Source of the DNA: Caprimulgus europaeus
Lineage: Eukaryota > Chordata > Aves > Caprimulgiformes > Caprimulgidae
Length of the DNA: 64,000 nucleotides
Assembly: GCA_907165065.1 (NCBI GenBank)
Contig: OU015539.1
Span: 17,080,816-17,144,815, forward strand
Direction of reading: 5' to 3'
The position numbers were made by a program, and so were the translations under genes. A model generated the notes under the pieces. It was not told where the DNA came from. It did no database searches and was given only the letters and a program-made list of their open reading frames with translations. Of this stretch, positions 39,801-51,800 are shown piece by piece (the first letter of the stretch is position 1; each line of letters begins with the position of its first letter).

Positions 39801-42800
39801 GAGGGACACCACTTGTCACTGGACATCGATCTGTTGACCACAACTCTTTGAGTGTGACCATCCAGCCAGTTCCTTATCCACCGAGTGGTCCATCCATCAA
39901 ACCCACCGGAGTCATGCTGTTGGCCTCATGGGTTTTTGTTTCCTTCCTGTATAAAGGCTTAAAGTACAGGTCTGTCAGTCACGTCTCTAACTGAATTCCG
40001 TTAGCTGCAGGGAATCTGGATGCTTGTTAACAGCTCTGAACTACATCTGTTCCCCTCACCAATGACTTCCCTGGTTTTCCTGCTCTTTGGGCTGCTGGCT
40101 CAGTACAGCGTGGTTCTCCAGCCATGAAAGGGTCCATGCATTTTGTGTAGCTTCAGAAAGGACTTGAGAGGAAGGAATCTATTCTTAGAAGTGGCTTTTT
40201 AAAGACTATGCTTTACTATATGTAATTAATGCAGCCAAGGTCTAACTGCACTGACATGTGCTGAAGCAGGTTCACACATCAGTTTCTGAATTCTCACTGG
40301 GGAGAATCATTAAAATAATCTGTAGGTCAACTAACAACGGTCCAAGAGAAGAAAGAGTGGAATGTAGTCCTCAGCATGTCTGGCATTTGTAGCTTTCCCA
40401 GTTCTGAGTTAACTGCTGTAAAGTAGTAATTTCTGCATGAGTTTTAACGTGAAGTTGGAAAACTCTCAAAAAGAAAAAAGAGGGAGAAGAAAAATGAGAA
40501 GTGTTTCAATCTTTGCAGGGAGGAATTAAGCCTACATTTGGTGTTAGAGTTTTTAAATTAGGCTCATATGCTCCAGGGTGCAAGCTTGTTTTGCATGATG
40601 TTCTGCTATTGGAGCATGGCTTGCCTGGGCAATAAGCCCTGGCACGAAAGGCACCAGAATAGTTTGGAAATTAGCAGAACCAAATGGTGACACAGTGGAT
40701 GCTCATTTATGTGGAGTCTTGCCTAAATGACTCCTCTGAAGAGACTGAAGCAACATAACAGAAACAGCATTTAAGGAGAGCAGTTAATCTCTCCAAAAAT
40801 GGAAACAGTAAATACAATGACAGGTATTGAAAGAAACGTTTTCTTCTTTGATATTCAGATTGTCTGGTTTTGTCAAACAGGTGAATTTCTTATAAGGGTT
40901 TAAGGGTTTCAGATACAAATTCTGAAGTTACTTGAAAACTGCAGTGATGCAGAGTGGTCTGCCAGCATGCCTCAGCTCCGAGGACAGCAGTTTCCAGGCT
41001 CAGGTGTCTGCTGGGATTTCCTGCTTTCTTTTCAGGACATACAACTGTTGGCAAGTTTCTCCTTCTTGACTTCTGTTCCTGGTTTAAGCCAGAGGAATCA
41101 CAGGTAATTAGTTTGGCTTCATGAAAGCTGTGCAGGTTACTCCATGACAAGAACAGATCCCGTGTTTCTCCCTGTTTGGAGAGCAAGTACAGCAGAGGCA
41201 GCAGCTGGGCTGGGATGTGTACGTAGGAAGAGTGCCAGCCCTCAGTGTTCTGCAAAAATTTCATTTGGTACATCAATACCATTTTGTTTCTGATGGAAAT
41301 ACAGCAAGTTTTTACTTGTCAGTCTGTTGTCATCTGCAGCCCCCCAGTGATAGGAAGCACTCATATTGTGTGAAGTAACCACTCCCAGCTTTTTTGTATT
41401 GTGAATCTCTAGCACTTGGTTACAATTTTCTTGCTTGTCAGGCTGGCTGGGTTTTGTTGTTTTTTAAATGCTCATCCTAATCTAATCTGAGAATTTGGTA
41501 AAGAGATTCTTGCCATTAAGAAGAGTTGAACATGGTCAGTAATGCTGATAAAATCAGTCAGATTTGTGCTCTTAGGATGTACTTGGTAGAAGTATTTTTT
41601 GATTTGAAATTATGATCTTTTCTGTGGACATTTGACAGATAGCCCTTATGCTCTCTGAAACCATCTGAATTTTACCATTCCTATCCTGAAATTAGTGCAG
41701 CAGCCAAAGACAGTGCACAAGAAGGGTTGCAGGTTTTTATTTCTGAATTGAAGCTACTATTCTGAATAGTAGAGAATAGTATTGGAAGGTGCATTGTCCT
41801 AAGGCAAAATAAACTTTAACTGCTTTTGTTAGAAGTTTGTCTAACAAGCTCTTAATATGCTTGCAGTCCCAAACATAAACACAGACTGGGAGATGAGTGG
41901 CTGGAGAGCAGCCCTGAGGAGAAGGACTTGGGGTGCTGGGGGACGAGAAGCTCCACATGAGGCGGCACCGAGCGCTGGCAGCACAGAGCCAATAACCGTG
42001 TCCTGGGCTGCACCCAGAGCAGCGTGGGCAGCAGGGCCAGGGAGGGGATTCTGCCCCTCTGCTCCGCTCTCCTGAGACCCCCCTGCAGTGCTGCCTCCAG
42101 TGCTGGGGCCACCAACAGCACAAGGACATGGACCCACTGGAGCCAGCCCAGAGGAGGCCACGAGGATGATGCCAGGGCTGGAGCAGCTCTGCTGTGAGGA
42201 CAGGCTGAGAGAGTTGGGGCTGTTCAGCCTGGAGAAGAGAAGGCTCTGGGGAGACCTTCTAGTGGCCTCCCAGTACCCGAAGGGGCTCCAGGAAGGCTGG
42301 GGAGGGACTTTGGCCAAGGGCAGGGAGTGACAGAACAAGGGGTGATGGCTTGAAAGTGGCAGAGGGGAGATGGAGCTGAGATGTGAGGAAGAAATTCTTT
42401 GGTGTGAGGGTGGTGAGACCCTGGCCCAGGTTGGGCAGAGAAGCTGTGGCTGCTCCTCCCTGGAAGTGTTCTTGGCCAGACTGGCTGAGGCTTTGAGCAA
42501 CCTGGTCTAGTGGAAGGTGTCCTTGCTGATGGCAGAGGGGGTGGGACTGGATGAGCTTGAAGGTCCCTTCTAGCCCAAACCATTCTATTCTATTCTAATA
42601 TTAATTCATTGGCAGACTTTACCATGTTCCCAGACTACCTGCACCATCAGAAGGTTCTCACTAATGTCCAGCACAGGCTTGCTGAAGTAATTACCTTGGA
42701 ATATTCAAGCTGTTCCAACTCCTTAGAAATGGACTGCTGCATTGTCATGTTTCCATTAAAATTCCTCTTTTTTCATTTGCTCGTTCTTTCATAATTTTTA

Positions 42801-45800
42801 TCTCTTGGGATGTTGTTTCTGTGACTTATTAACAGCAAGATAGTCTTTCATATTACATGAGCAAAACATGATTATGAGATGTTAAGAAGATGGGGGTTAG
42901 TTGGGAGGGGAAGGAACCTCCTGCTTTTGTCTCTGTCTTCATCTGTCCCAACACGTTTAGTGTGTGAAGCTGGGAGAGAGCTCCAAGAGTAGAACCAGAC
43001 GAAAAGCCATGTGTGGAAGAGTGTATGTGAGCAGTGGTGATTGCACTGATTTTATGGAGTTACCTTTCAGTTTGATTTTTATTTCTCTTTTAAGGGAAAT
43101 GGGACTTTCATACAGATTACATTAAAAAAAAAGAAGACATTTATAGTAACTTGGAATTTGGTATTTTTCTCCTGCAATGAACTGCCCTCCACACTGTGGT
43201 TCAATGGGCTAACGTTTTTGGTTTTCCATTGTACAGTCCCTGATTTGTCCTATTGATCTGGGTTTGTAGGCTGCAAAATCAGGTACTGTGTTTGAACTCT
43301 GATTGAACTGAGATTTGTGTCATATCATTGCATGCAGTTCAGCTCTTGCAACTTTTTGTCCTTAGAAAGGAACTAGAGAAGAAGAATGCTGTATTACAAA
43401 TGCTTGTGAATGTATCTGAATACTGAGCATGTGCATTTTCCAAAGTGCTTAATGAGTGACATGGATCTCTGTAAAAGCCTTGATAAATTGTCTGCAAGTA
43501 TGTGCTCACTGAGGGAGAAAGGTCAGAGGTGGAGATCATGCTGTGCTTTTTAAAATCTCCAATCAACTGCATGGAATTCAGCTCCCACTATGTATTAAAT
43601 CTGTTTTCATCTGTCTGAGAATCACTCTTTTTTGGTTAATCATTCAGTATGGTCACGTTGTTTTTTGACAGCAAGGATTAGATGTGTAATTATTGTTCAT
43701 GGCTTTGAACAGTGATATTGTGTCAAGGTCCTGTTGTTGACTTGCCTGCTTCATCCAATACTATTGCAGAGAGACCTTAATTCCATTTTGAGAATGATTT
43801 CTGAGGAAACGAGGTGTCTGTAAGCTTTATCTCTTCTGTTCTTCATCTGTCTGCAAAAGCTTTTTTAGCATTTGACTGATTTCAAACAAAATTGACATAG
43901 ACACAGAGTTCTAATAGTCAGGTCCCTGCATCTTCATGAGAAGAGGCAGCTGGGCAGATGAAGATGGCACATCTTTCTTCCCAAGATACAGCAGTAAGAG
44001 AACATTGTAAATGGAACTTCTATGAAACATGAGATAATCTAGTCACTAAACATCCCCAGAAACCAGGATGCACACAGAACTGTTTTCTGAATACTGACAG
44101 TGGTGAATTCCTTCAAAACTCTGTAAGGATGACAGCTCACTGGAGAACCTAAAAAGAGATAGGGTACTTACAAAACTGCCAAGAGGGCTTTTCCTGAAAA
44201 GCAAATGGTTTCAGATTTAACTTGTTCATGCATTTAACTACTCCATTATCAATGGCTATAATTGTGTGTTGCACAGGGTAGAGATTTTAGCTCTTCCTCC
44301 TATTTGCTGTAGAACAGACTGGCTGCAAGAAGAAATGGTGAATTTTTATTCATTGATTGTGCATTAACTGAATGCCCCCTCCCTGGAAGTGTTCTCGGCC
44401 AGGTTGGATGAGGCTTTGAGCAACCTGGTCTAGTGGAAGGTGTCCCTGCTGCTGGCAGGGGGGTTGGCACTGGATGAGCTTTGAGGTCCCTCCCAACCCA
44501 AACCAGTCTGGGATTCTGATTTCAGTGGTCTGTGTTCATGAAATGCAATAGCATTATAAGTGCAGCTAACTGCAAAGACCTGTGTAAACCACTAATACTG
44601 ATGGTGAAGAAAGATGGGAGAAGGGAAGATTTGCTAACACATGCTTTACAGAGAAAACAAGAGAATTATACACAAGAAAATTAAGTCATTACTGAGAAGA
44701 TGACTTCTGAAATAGATATATACAGGAAACAGAAAACCAATCAAACTTCTCTTATCTAAGGGAGGGAGAAGGTGAGGTAACCAAACAAGAATGCAGTTCA
44801 AACTTGCAGGGAATAGCAATCAGTCACAAGACTTTTTTTTTTTTTTCCCTTATCTTATTTCATTTTGAGAGTAATCATAGTGAGACAAGAAGTAATTGAG
44901 AATGTAGATTCATTTGAAAATAAATGAAAGTGGCTTGCATGGTTGAAGTGTTTTTTCCAGTCCTTCAGTATGAACGACTAAAAAGCCAAAACCTTGTAGA
45001 AACACTTATCAGTAAAGCCCTGATGGGAATTTTGACACATATGACCTGTATGCTATTTGGAAGATTCAGGTAATAGACATTCTAGGCTATGAAACAAACT
45101 CCCCTGCACTAATTTTAGATGTGAAAAGATAGAATGGTAAAAAGGGACTGTAAATTCTAAGCAGTGTATATAGAAATACCAAGGAAAATGGGATTTTTTT
45201 CTTCTAAGTTTGTGGTGTTGTCCCTCTAATAGTTTCTGAATATACATATAACACTGTGCCATGGGAAAATTCTGAAAAATGGTCAGGAATATGTGCAAAT
45301 AAGGCCTGTGCTGTCAGGGGAATAGCTGTTCCTCTCTTGCTGTGTTGTCTAGCAGAAATCTGTGTCAGGAGCCTACAAATGGAAACGGCCAATCTCTCAA
45401 CAAAGGAGATTCTTGGTCAAGTCAAAAGTGACATAGCTAAGAGTGGCAAGAAATTAATACTGGGCCGTGTGAAGAAGGTTTCAGCAGGAGAATCAGTATT
45501 TTATCTGAGAAAATACATCTCTTAAAAGTGTGGGGTAGAGGCTTCAGCACCTCTGGAGGAAAAGGGCTAGTCTAAACCAAAAATGTTGGTGTGTCTCAGC
45601 TGTTCCCTGTACAAGAAAAGGACTCTGCCACTTATTAGAAATATTTCTGTATCTTAAACATTATGCTTAAAAAGCAAAGTGCTTTTTCTCTCAGTAACTC
45701 AGTGGTTCCCTACAAAAGGACAGGAAAGACAGAACAGAGTATTTCCCATTGGGAGGGACCTACAACAATCATCTAGTCCAATTGCCTGATCACTTGAGGG

Positions 45801-48800
45801 CTCACCAAAAGTTAAAGCATATTATTAAGGGCATTGTCCAAATGCCTCTTAAACACTGACAGGCTTGGGGCATCAACCACCTCTCTAGGAGGCCTGTTCC
45901 AGTGTTTGACCACCCTCTCAGCAAAGAAATGCTTCCTAGTGTCAAGTGTAAACCTCCCCTGATGCAGCTTTGAACCTTTCCCACATGTCTGATTACTGGA
46001 TCCCAGGGAGAAGGGCTCAGCACCTCCCTCTCCACGTCCCCTCCTCAGGAAGCTGTAGGGAGCTGTGAGGTCGCCCCTCAGCCTCCTTTTCTCCAAACTA
46101 GACAAGCCCAAAGTCCTTGGCTGCTCCTCAGAGGACATTCCTTCCAGCCCTGTCACCAGCTTTGTTGCCCTCATCTGGAGACATTCAAGGACCTTCACAT
46201 CTTTATTAAGTGGTGGAACCCAGACCTGCAGGCAGTACTGCAGGTGAGGCCACACCAATGCTGGATTCAGCAGGATCATCCCCTCTTTTGACCAGTTGAT
46301 TTTGCTGTGTTTGATGCCCCCAGGGTGGGGTTTGTCCTCTGGGCTGCCAGGACACACTACTGACTCATACTGAGCCTGCACATTGGCCAACAGAAGCACC
46401 TGGGATAATGTCCTTTATGCATCCTGATGGGTGTTACATCCAGACTTCAGCTGAAATGAATGATTTGTTGTATATAGAGTATCAAAGGTGTTTTTTATTG
46501 CAGCTGAAGTGCCATAAATTTCATCTCTGTGGTGAATTTCTCACCATGGAACAACTTTTACAGTCCATATAGATGCAAATTTTGCTGAGATTAGATGACC
46601 ACTTCCAAACCTGAATACTTGGGGTTTTTGCTAGTATTTAATAAGTTTCAGAGTTAACTTATGTTGAACAATGGTAGAAGAATCACATAAGAACACTGGT
46701 GCATTTGAGCAGAACGTTAAGAAAACTGAATGACATTTGCTTAAGGTATTGAGTTAGAAAAATACAAATGCAAATATCATATGAAGTGTCTGGCTCTTAG
46801 AACAGCAGTAAAAAGGATTTAGTAGATTTAGTATAAGCTAACATAATGAGAGGACCCTTTTCTGCTTAAATTTACGGATTGAATCCAAATTGTTTCATAT
46901 TTGTAGTGTATATTGCATCATTTCAGTGTATTTTTAGGCCAGTAGGAGCAGGTTTCTTGAAACAGCAGATTTCTCTTGTATTCAGTGTTCCACTTCTCTC
47001 TTTTAATGAGTACATTTATTAGACTCCAAATGAGATGTAATTACTGCACTATGTCTGACGGTGAACTCCAAGCAAATTTCAGCAGTTCAGAGGTCGAGGT
47101 TAATTCCATGCAAAGAGACTTTTCAAATCTATTAAATCATTTGCTTTTCCTGTTATTCATGTTCACACACCTGACTTCTGCTCCTCGCATTTGCGATGTT
47201 GGTAGTGAGCAGATAAAATCACCAAGGTTTTAGTCATCTGGCAATTTAATACCAAGCTGTCTTTAGTGGGTGTGTTGTACAGTACTGATACATGGTGATG
47301 AAGTTTCTGACACTTCACTGAACGTTTTGGGAGTGGTATTCAAGGCTTAGAAGAATGATGGGCTTTTGGCTTAGACTTGGAAACTTTTGTTCTCATGGAC
47401 TTTGTGCAGTCTGTGCCATGTCTCTTTGACTTCCTCTGTGCTGGTTTTCTCAGTGATGTGGTCAGTAGAACATACCTGCCTTAGAGTTAGGTTTACAGTT
47501 AAATATTAGAATGATTGGAAAATCTCAAATGAGAAGCATAATAGCTGTTGAAAAGTATTCAATTTTTACCCTTGAGTGCCCATTGTCTTGCCTCCGGACA
47601 ATTTTCAAGGCCCGAATCAAATGGGCTTGGTTTTGCTCAAGTTTCCCAAAGAGCAGAACTGACTTTTGGTGCTGATGGAGCTGGTGAGTGGCTCTTACTT
47701 TCTGTGAAGAGTGGTGGTGTTTAATGCCATCCATGAGTGGCCAAAGCATATTCATTGCTGTTGGGTTTGTTCCAAGTTGGAAATGTATGACCTTGCTCCT
47801 CAGATGACTTTCCTTTGTAGCAGTGGTTCAGTTACAAGCTTGCTTTGGAGGAAATGATGACAATATCTATTTTAACCTGGAGGGGGTTTTTTGGTTTTGT
47901 TTTTTCATATTCCTTGACAGCCTATATAAAAAATGGATGTAGAGAGCAAGTTACATAGAGAAATTTCATTAAAGTACTACCCAGCTTAATCTATAAAGCA
48001 ATCCAACTTGTCCTAATATCTAATACACATTATAATTACTTTTTATGCTTTTCCCTTCATGAGTAATCACAATCAATTTACTGAAAATGTGTTTTGCTGG
48101 AGTTTGCTTTGGGGAATTGATTTGCCTACAGACATCCAAGTTGCCATGACATTGTTTCAAAGGTGTCTTTAATTTTCTTTATTCTTGTAGAACAACTAGT
48201 TTGCAATTGCAGTAAACAACAAACAGATAAATATCCAAGAAACTGAAGGCCACTGATAGGTTAGAGAAGTGAAGATTTGGTTTAATTTAAGATCCTAGAA
48301 GGGAAGGGTTGGGATTTCTACTTAATATGACAAGTATATCACTGGTTCTGAAAACGTGGGACTTCCAGAGACACCACTGTGCTTCATACAAATTACAGCT
48401 CCATAATCCAGTGTGGGTTTGGTCAGGTTCATTGACCTGACTCACAAATATCATTCATGCTTTGCTCCTTTATAACATGACAGGCATGGTAAATGATTTA
48501 ATCTGCCCCACTTTGTAACCTGTACTCTGTTAACCTCTTTCCTAATGTGATGGAACAGAAGGTGTCCTTGTAAACTGATAAATGAATGCTGTTATGCTCT
48601 GGTGATCCATTCAGCACATATTGTTGGATGGAGGATTTGCACACTGATCCAAAAGTGATAAGGGTCAAAATAAGTGATTTTTCAGCTTATTACTTGCATC
48701 TGTCACTGAGCATCTTTTTGGATGGAATGTGAGTGTTTGAATGTGTACCTTGTCTAGAGGGGGGTTGTCTTCTCATTTCTAGATCAAATAGTGGTTTCTG

Positions 48801-51800
48801 ATATTACTGGTAAGGTCTGAACTCTTCAGTCTCTCTCCTCTGATCTCTAGAGGAATCTTGTGCCATCCTCTAAGTCTGCCTCTCGAATGGCAGTCACACC
48901 ACAATTTGTAGCTGTTAAAACCACCTTTTTTAAAGTTTTTAGTTTCTTTTATAGTGTTCCCCTATGAACTCTGCTCTCCCAGGGTGTTTGGGACAATATG
49001 CTACTTCTCTACCTGTCTGTCTCACCTCCATGTGCTTCAGAGCCCTCTCTCTGAGGCCATGGTTCTCCTGGCAGCAGCTTCGTTTTAGTTCAGTCTCATC
49101 TTTGCAATGTGATTAAGGCTGCCTTATGTTCCCTGCTGTGCTGTGTGTGCTGCTAGTTTGAAGTTAGGAATTTTCTTTGAAACAGATTCAGTGTTTTCAG
49201 GCAACTTGTGTGCGTTAATTGTTGCTAAGTTGAACGGCTGAAGGAAATCAGTTGTCTCTATGAGTCCAAAACTGTCAAAATACACCCCCTCACCCATGAA
49301 GCTAAGGTAGATACTAAGCCAGGGTAGACTTTGTAAATCAAGAATAAGCAAAAAAAGGGAGAAGTGAGAATTGTGTTTCATATTTCATACAAAGATGTGC
49401 AGAGGGCATAACTAGACTTTTGTGTAGAGAAGGTCACAGAATAGATTTCTTCTCTTCCCCCAAAAAGAAGCAAGAAATGGACATGTTTTTGTCTAAAGAA
49501 AAGAGGTTTCTGTAGTCTTTTGCTAGAAGGAGGCAGTTAGTTGTATTTGCCTTTACATTTTAGGACTTTTTTTGGAAGGGAATGAAAAGAAACTGAGGTG
49601 TTTTTCACTGGTGAGAGACAATTTATGTACAGTACAAGCTGAAGTTACCATTCTTTTTGAGATTAATAACAAAGTTATTTTTGGTTTATGTTTATCAACA
49701 CCTGCACCCTTCCCTTATTCTAGTAGGCACTATTCTAGCTACTAAAAAGAAACCCAGCTCTGTTCCAGCTAAAAACCAGGACACAGATAACTTAGTTTTA
49801 GAAAACCAGTCTGACAGGCCAAGCAATTGAAGGTTTTGTAAAAGCTTTTTGAGTTCAGTTGATTGCTACCTAAGGTGATTTGATTAGTCCACAGGCCTTA
49901 TCACTATTGTAGCTGTGCTGGAAATGTTTATTTGGTAAGTGTGCTGTGGAAGTCTGATTCTTCCCACCAGTGACATAAGTAGCATTGAACATTTTTGTTC
50001 TTAGATATTTATTATAAGAATGGCACTAAAGTATCTTTTTTTGCCAACTCAAGATGAAAGATTTTTCTTGCCTGATCAAACACTATGAAACCCAAAGGAG
50101 AGAATAAGCCATGTTATTGTAGTAATTTATCTCTTCCTGTTGTTTTGTTTTGCTTTGTTTTAAAAGGACTAACCAGCCAGGAATGTTCACAAGGAAAGAA
50201 TTTGATCAGTTGGCCTCAGCAATAGACAGCTTCAGTCTCATGACGTACGACTATTCGACACCACAGCGGTAAGACTCCACCTACTCCACCACTGAAGGAA
50301 GTGTGTCCTATTTAAATCTCTATTAAATCTGCAGTAGAAGTTATTTTTTTAATAAAGTGGATAGTGTGTTTTAACTGTATCAGATACCAAAGCTTTGGAT
50401 TAGTAATTAGGACAGATGACTTTTGAAGAAGCCAATAACTCAGGATGTTTTTTAACAGCACTGTGTGTTTGACACCCAGATATTGTGAAGGGCTTTGTAC
50501 TCAAGCTAAGAAATTACCCTTTTACCAGTTCCATAGCACCTCCTCTTTTCCAGGCCAGGTTCTTTTGTCTTTAGTTATTTAGCACAGTTCTGCAGGATAG
50601 GTACACAAATAATCTAGTACATGTCATTGTTGAAAAAATTAGCTTTAAAGCACAATTCACAACTCATGTGCTTCATCCTGCCTGCCTTTCAGCAGCACTG
50701 CTGTGTGGACATGCTTGAATGTGTTTTCCCTTGCTGTCCCTCCCTGGTGCTGATACAGCTGCTTGTGCAGCAGTTCATCAAACCACATCAGGGAGCTGAT
50801 CTGACTGAAAAATAACACAAACCCCCACTCTTGTACATGAATATTCATTTTCAGGAACTTAATATTTTTAACTGTATGGAAGTGGAACAGCAACATAGTT
50901 GAGAGGCCCTTATACTCTGCAGAGACTCTTTACGTTCCTGTTCTCTAAAAGCATGGTTCATTTCACCTCCAGATTTTGGGTAAGGATATGCTTCTGGAAT
51001 TCCAGAGAAGTTCTGTGTGTCCTACTTCAAGGTGATTGTCCAGAGTTAATATTTGTGGAAAACTGAGAGATTTAGAAATGCCATAATTTTTGTTTATTAC
51101 ATCACTAACACCTTTGTCACCTGTAGTTTATTACCATTTTCATAATGTCTAGACAGGTTTAACAGAAAGGAGCTTTTGTCTCTTCTGAAAAGAATTTATA
51201 TAGCTCCTTCCTGTCTGTCCCCAGGCCTGTCTCATCTTCAAGCCTAGTGACATAGGGGAGAACAAAGCTAGGCAGTAACAGTTAGAGCAGCATTTTGTTA
51301 CTGGAATATGCAGCATAGATGTATCCAGTTCAGCTTTCCTCTAGGTAGATCTGACATCTATGAAGATGAGTTGCTGAGGGCTGTTGTACAGGCTGTACAA
51401 ACCCAGATGGAACCTTGCATGCATTCTGAAATACTGTGCTCTAGGCCCTGTCTTTCCTGTGTGGTGAAGCTGCACCATGCTTTATGCCATCTTAAAATCA
51501 CAGGGACAGTCACATCTTTGTGCTTTCACTGGCACTTTAAGTTACCTAGACCTGACTTGGAGCTGCTAATCTTTTTCACTTGAAAAGAGGAGGGAAGCAT
51601 TCTTCAATTCATGCCCATTGTATTTGAAATAAATGTAGTTTCTGAGATGTTAATGCTTTTAGTCTGAGAAAGGTTTTAATGGTTTTGATAAAAAGAATTA
51701 AATTCTTTTTCACTTGAATTTCCTTTGATTGGTCTGAGTAAATGAAATACAAGATAATACATATGTTTTCTCACAATATTTTTTGCCTTTAAATACGAAT

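Larger units (their letters stand above)
25962..50166 (+). other. CHID1: CHID1 intron 8 (24.2 kb) with CR1 cluster
   Basis: Largest complete intron of the gene. The first 6.7 kb (25962-32690) shows no recognised repeat. The stretch 32690-46400 holds at least seven CR1 pieces, listed individually. 46400-50166 shows no repeat I recognise. Frames such as 26961-27215 and 29344-29691 have no known content. Confidence 0.9.

Noticed and set aside
41841-42500. 219-aa minus-strand frame
   Set aside because: Antisense of the plus-strand CR1 copy.
47525-47755. 76-aa minus-strand frame containing [16 protein letters not shown]
   Set aside because: Looks protein-like at first, but no family could be recognised and no flanking exon structure supports it.
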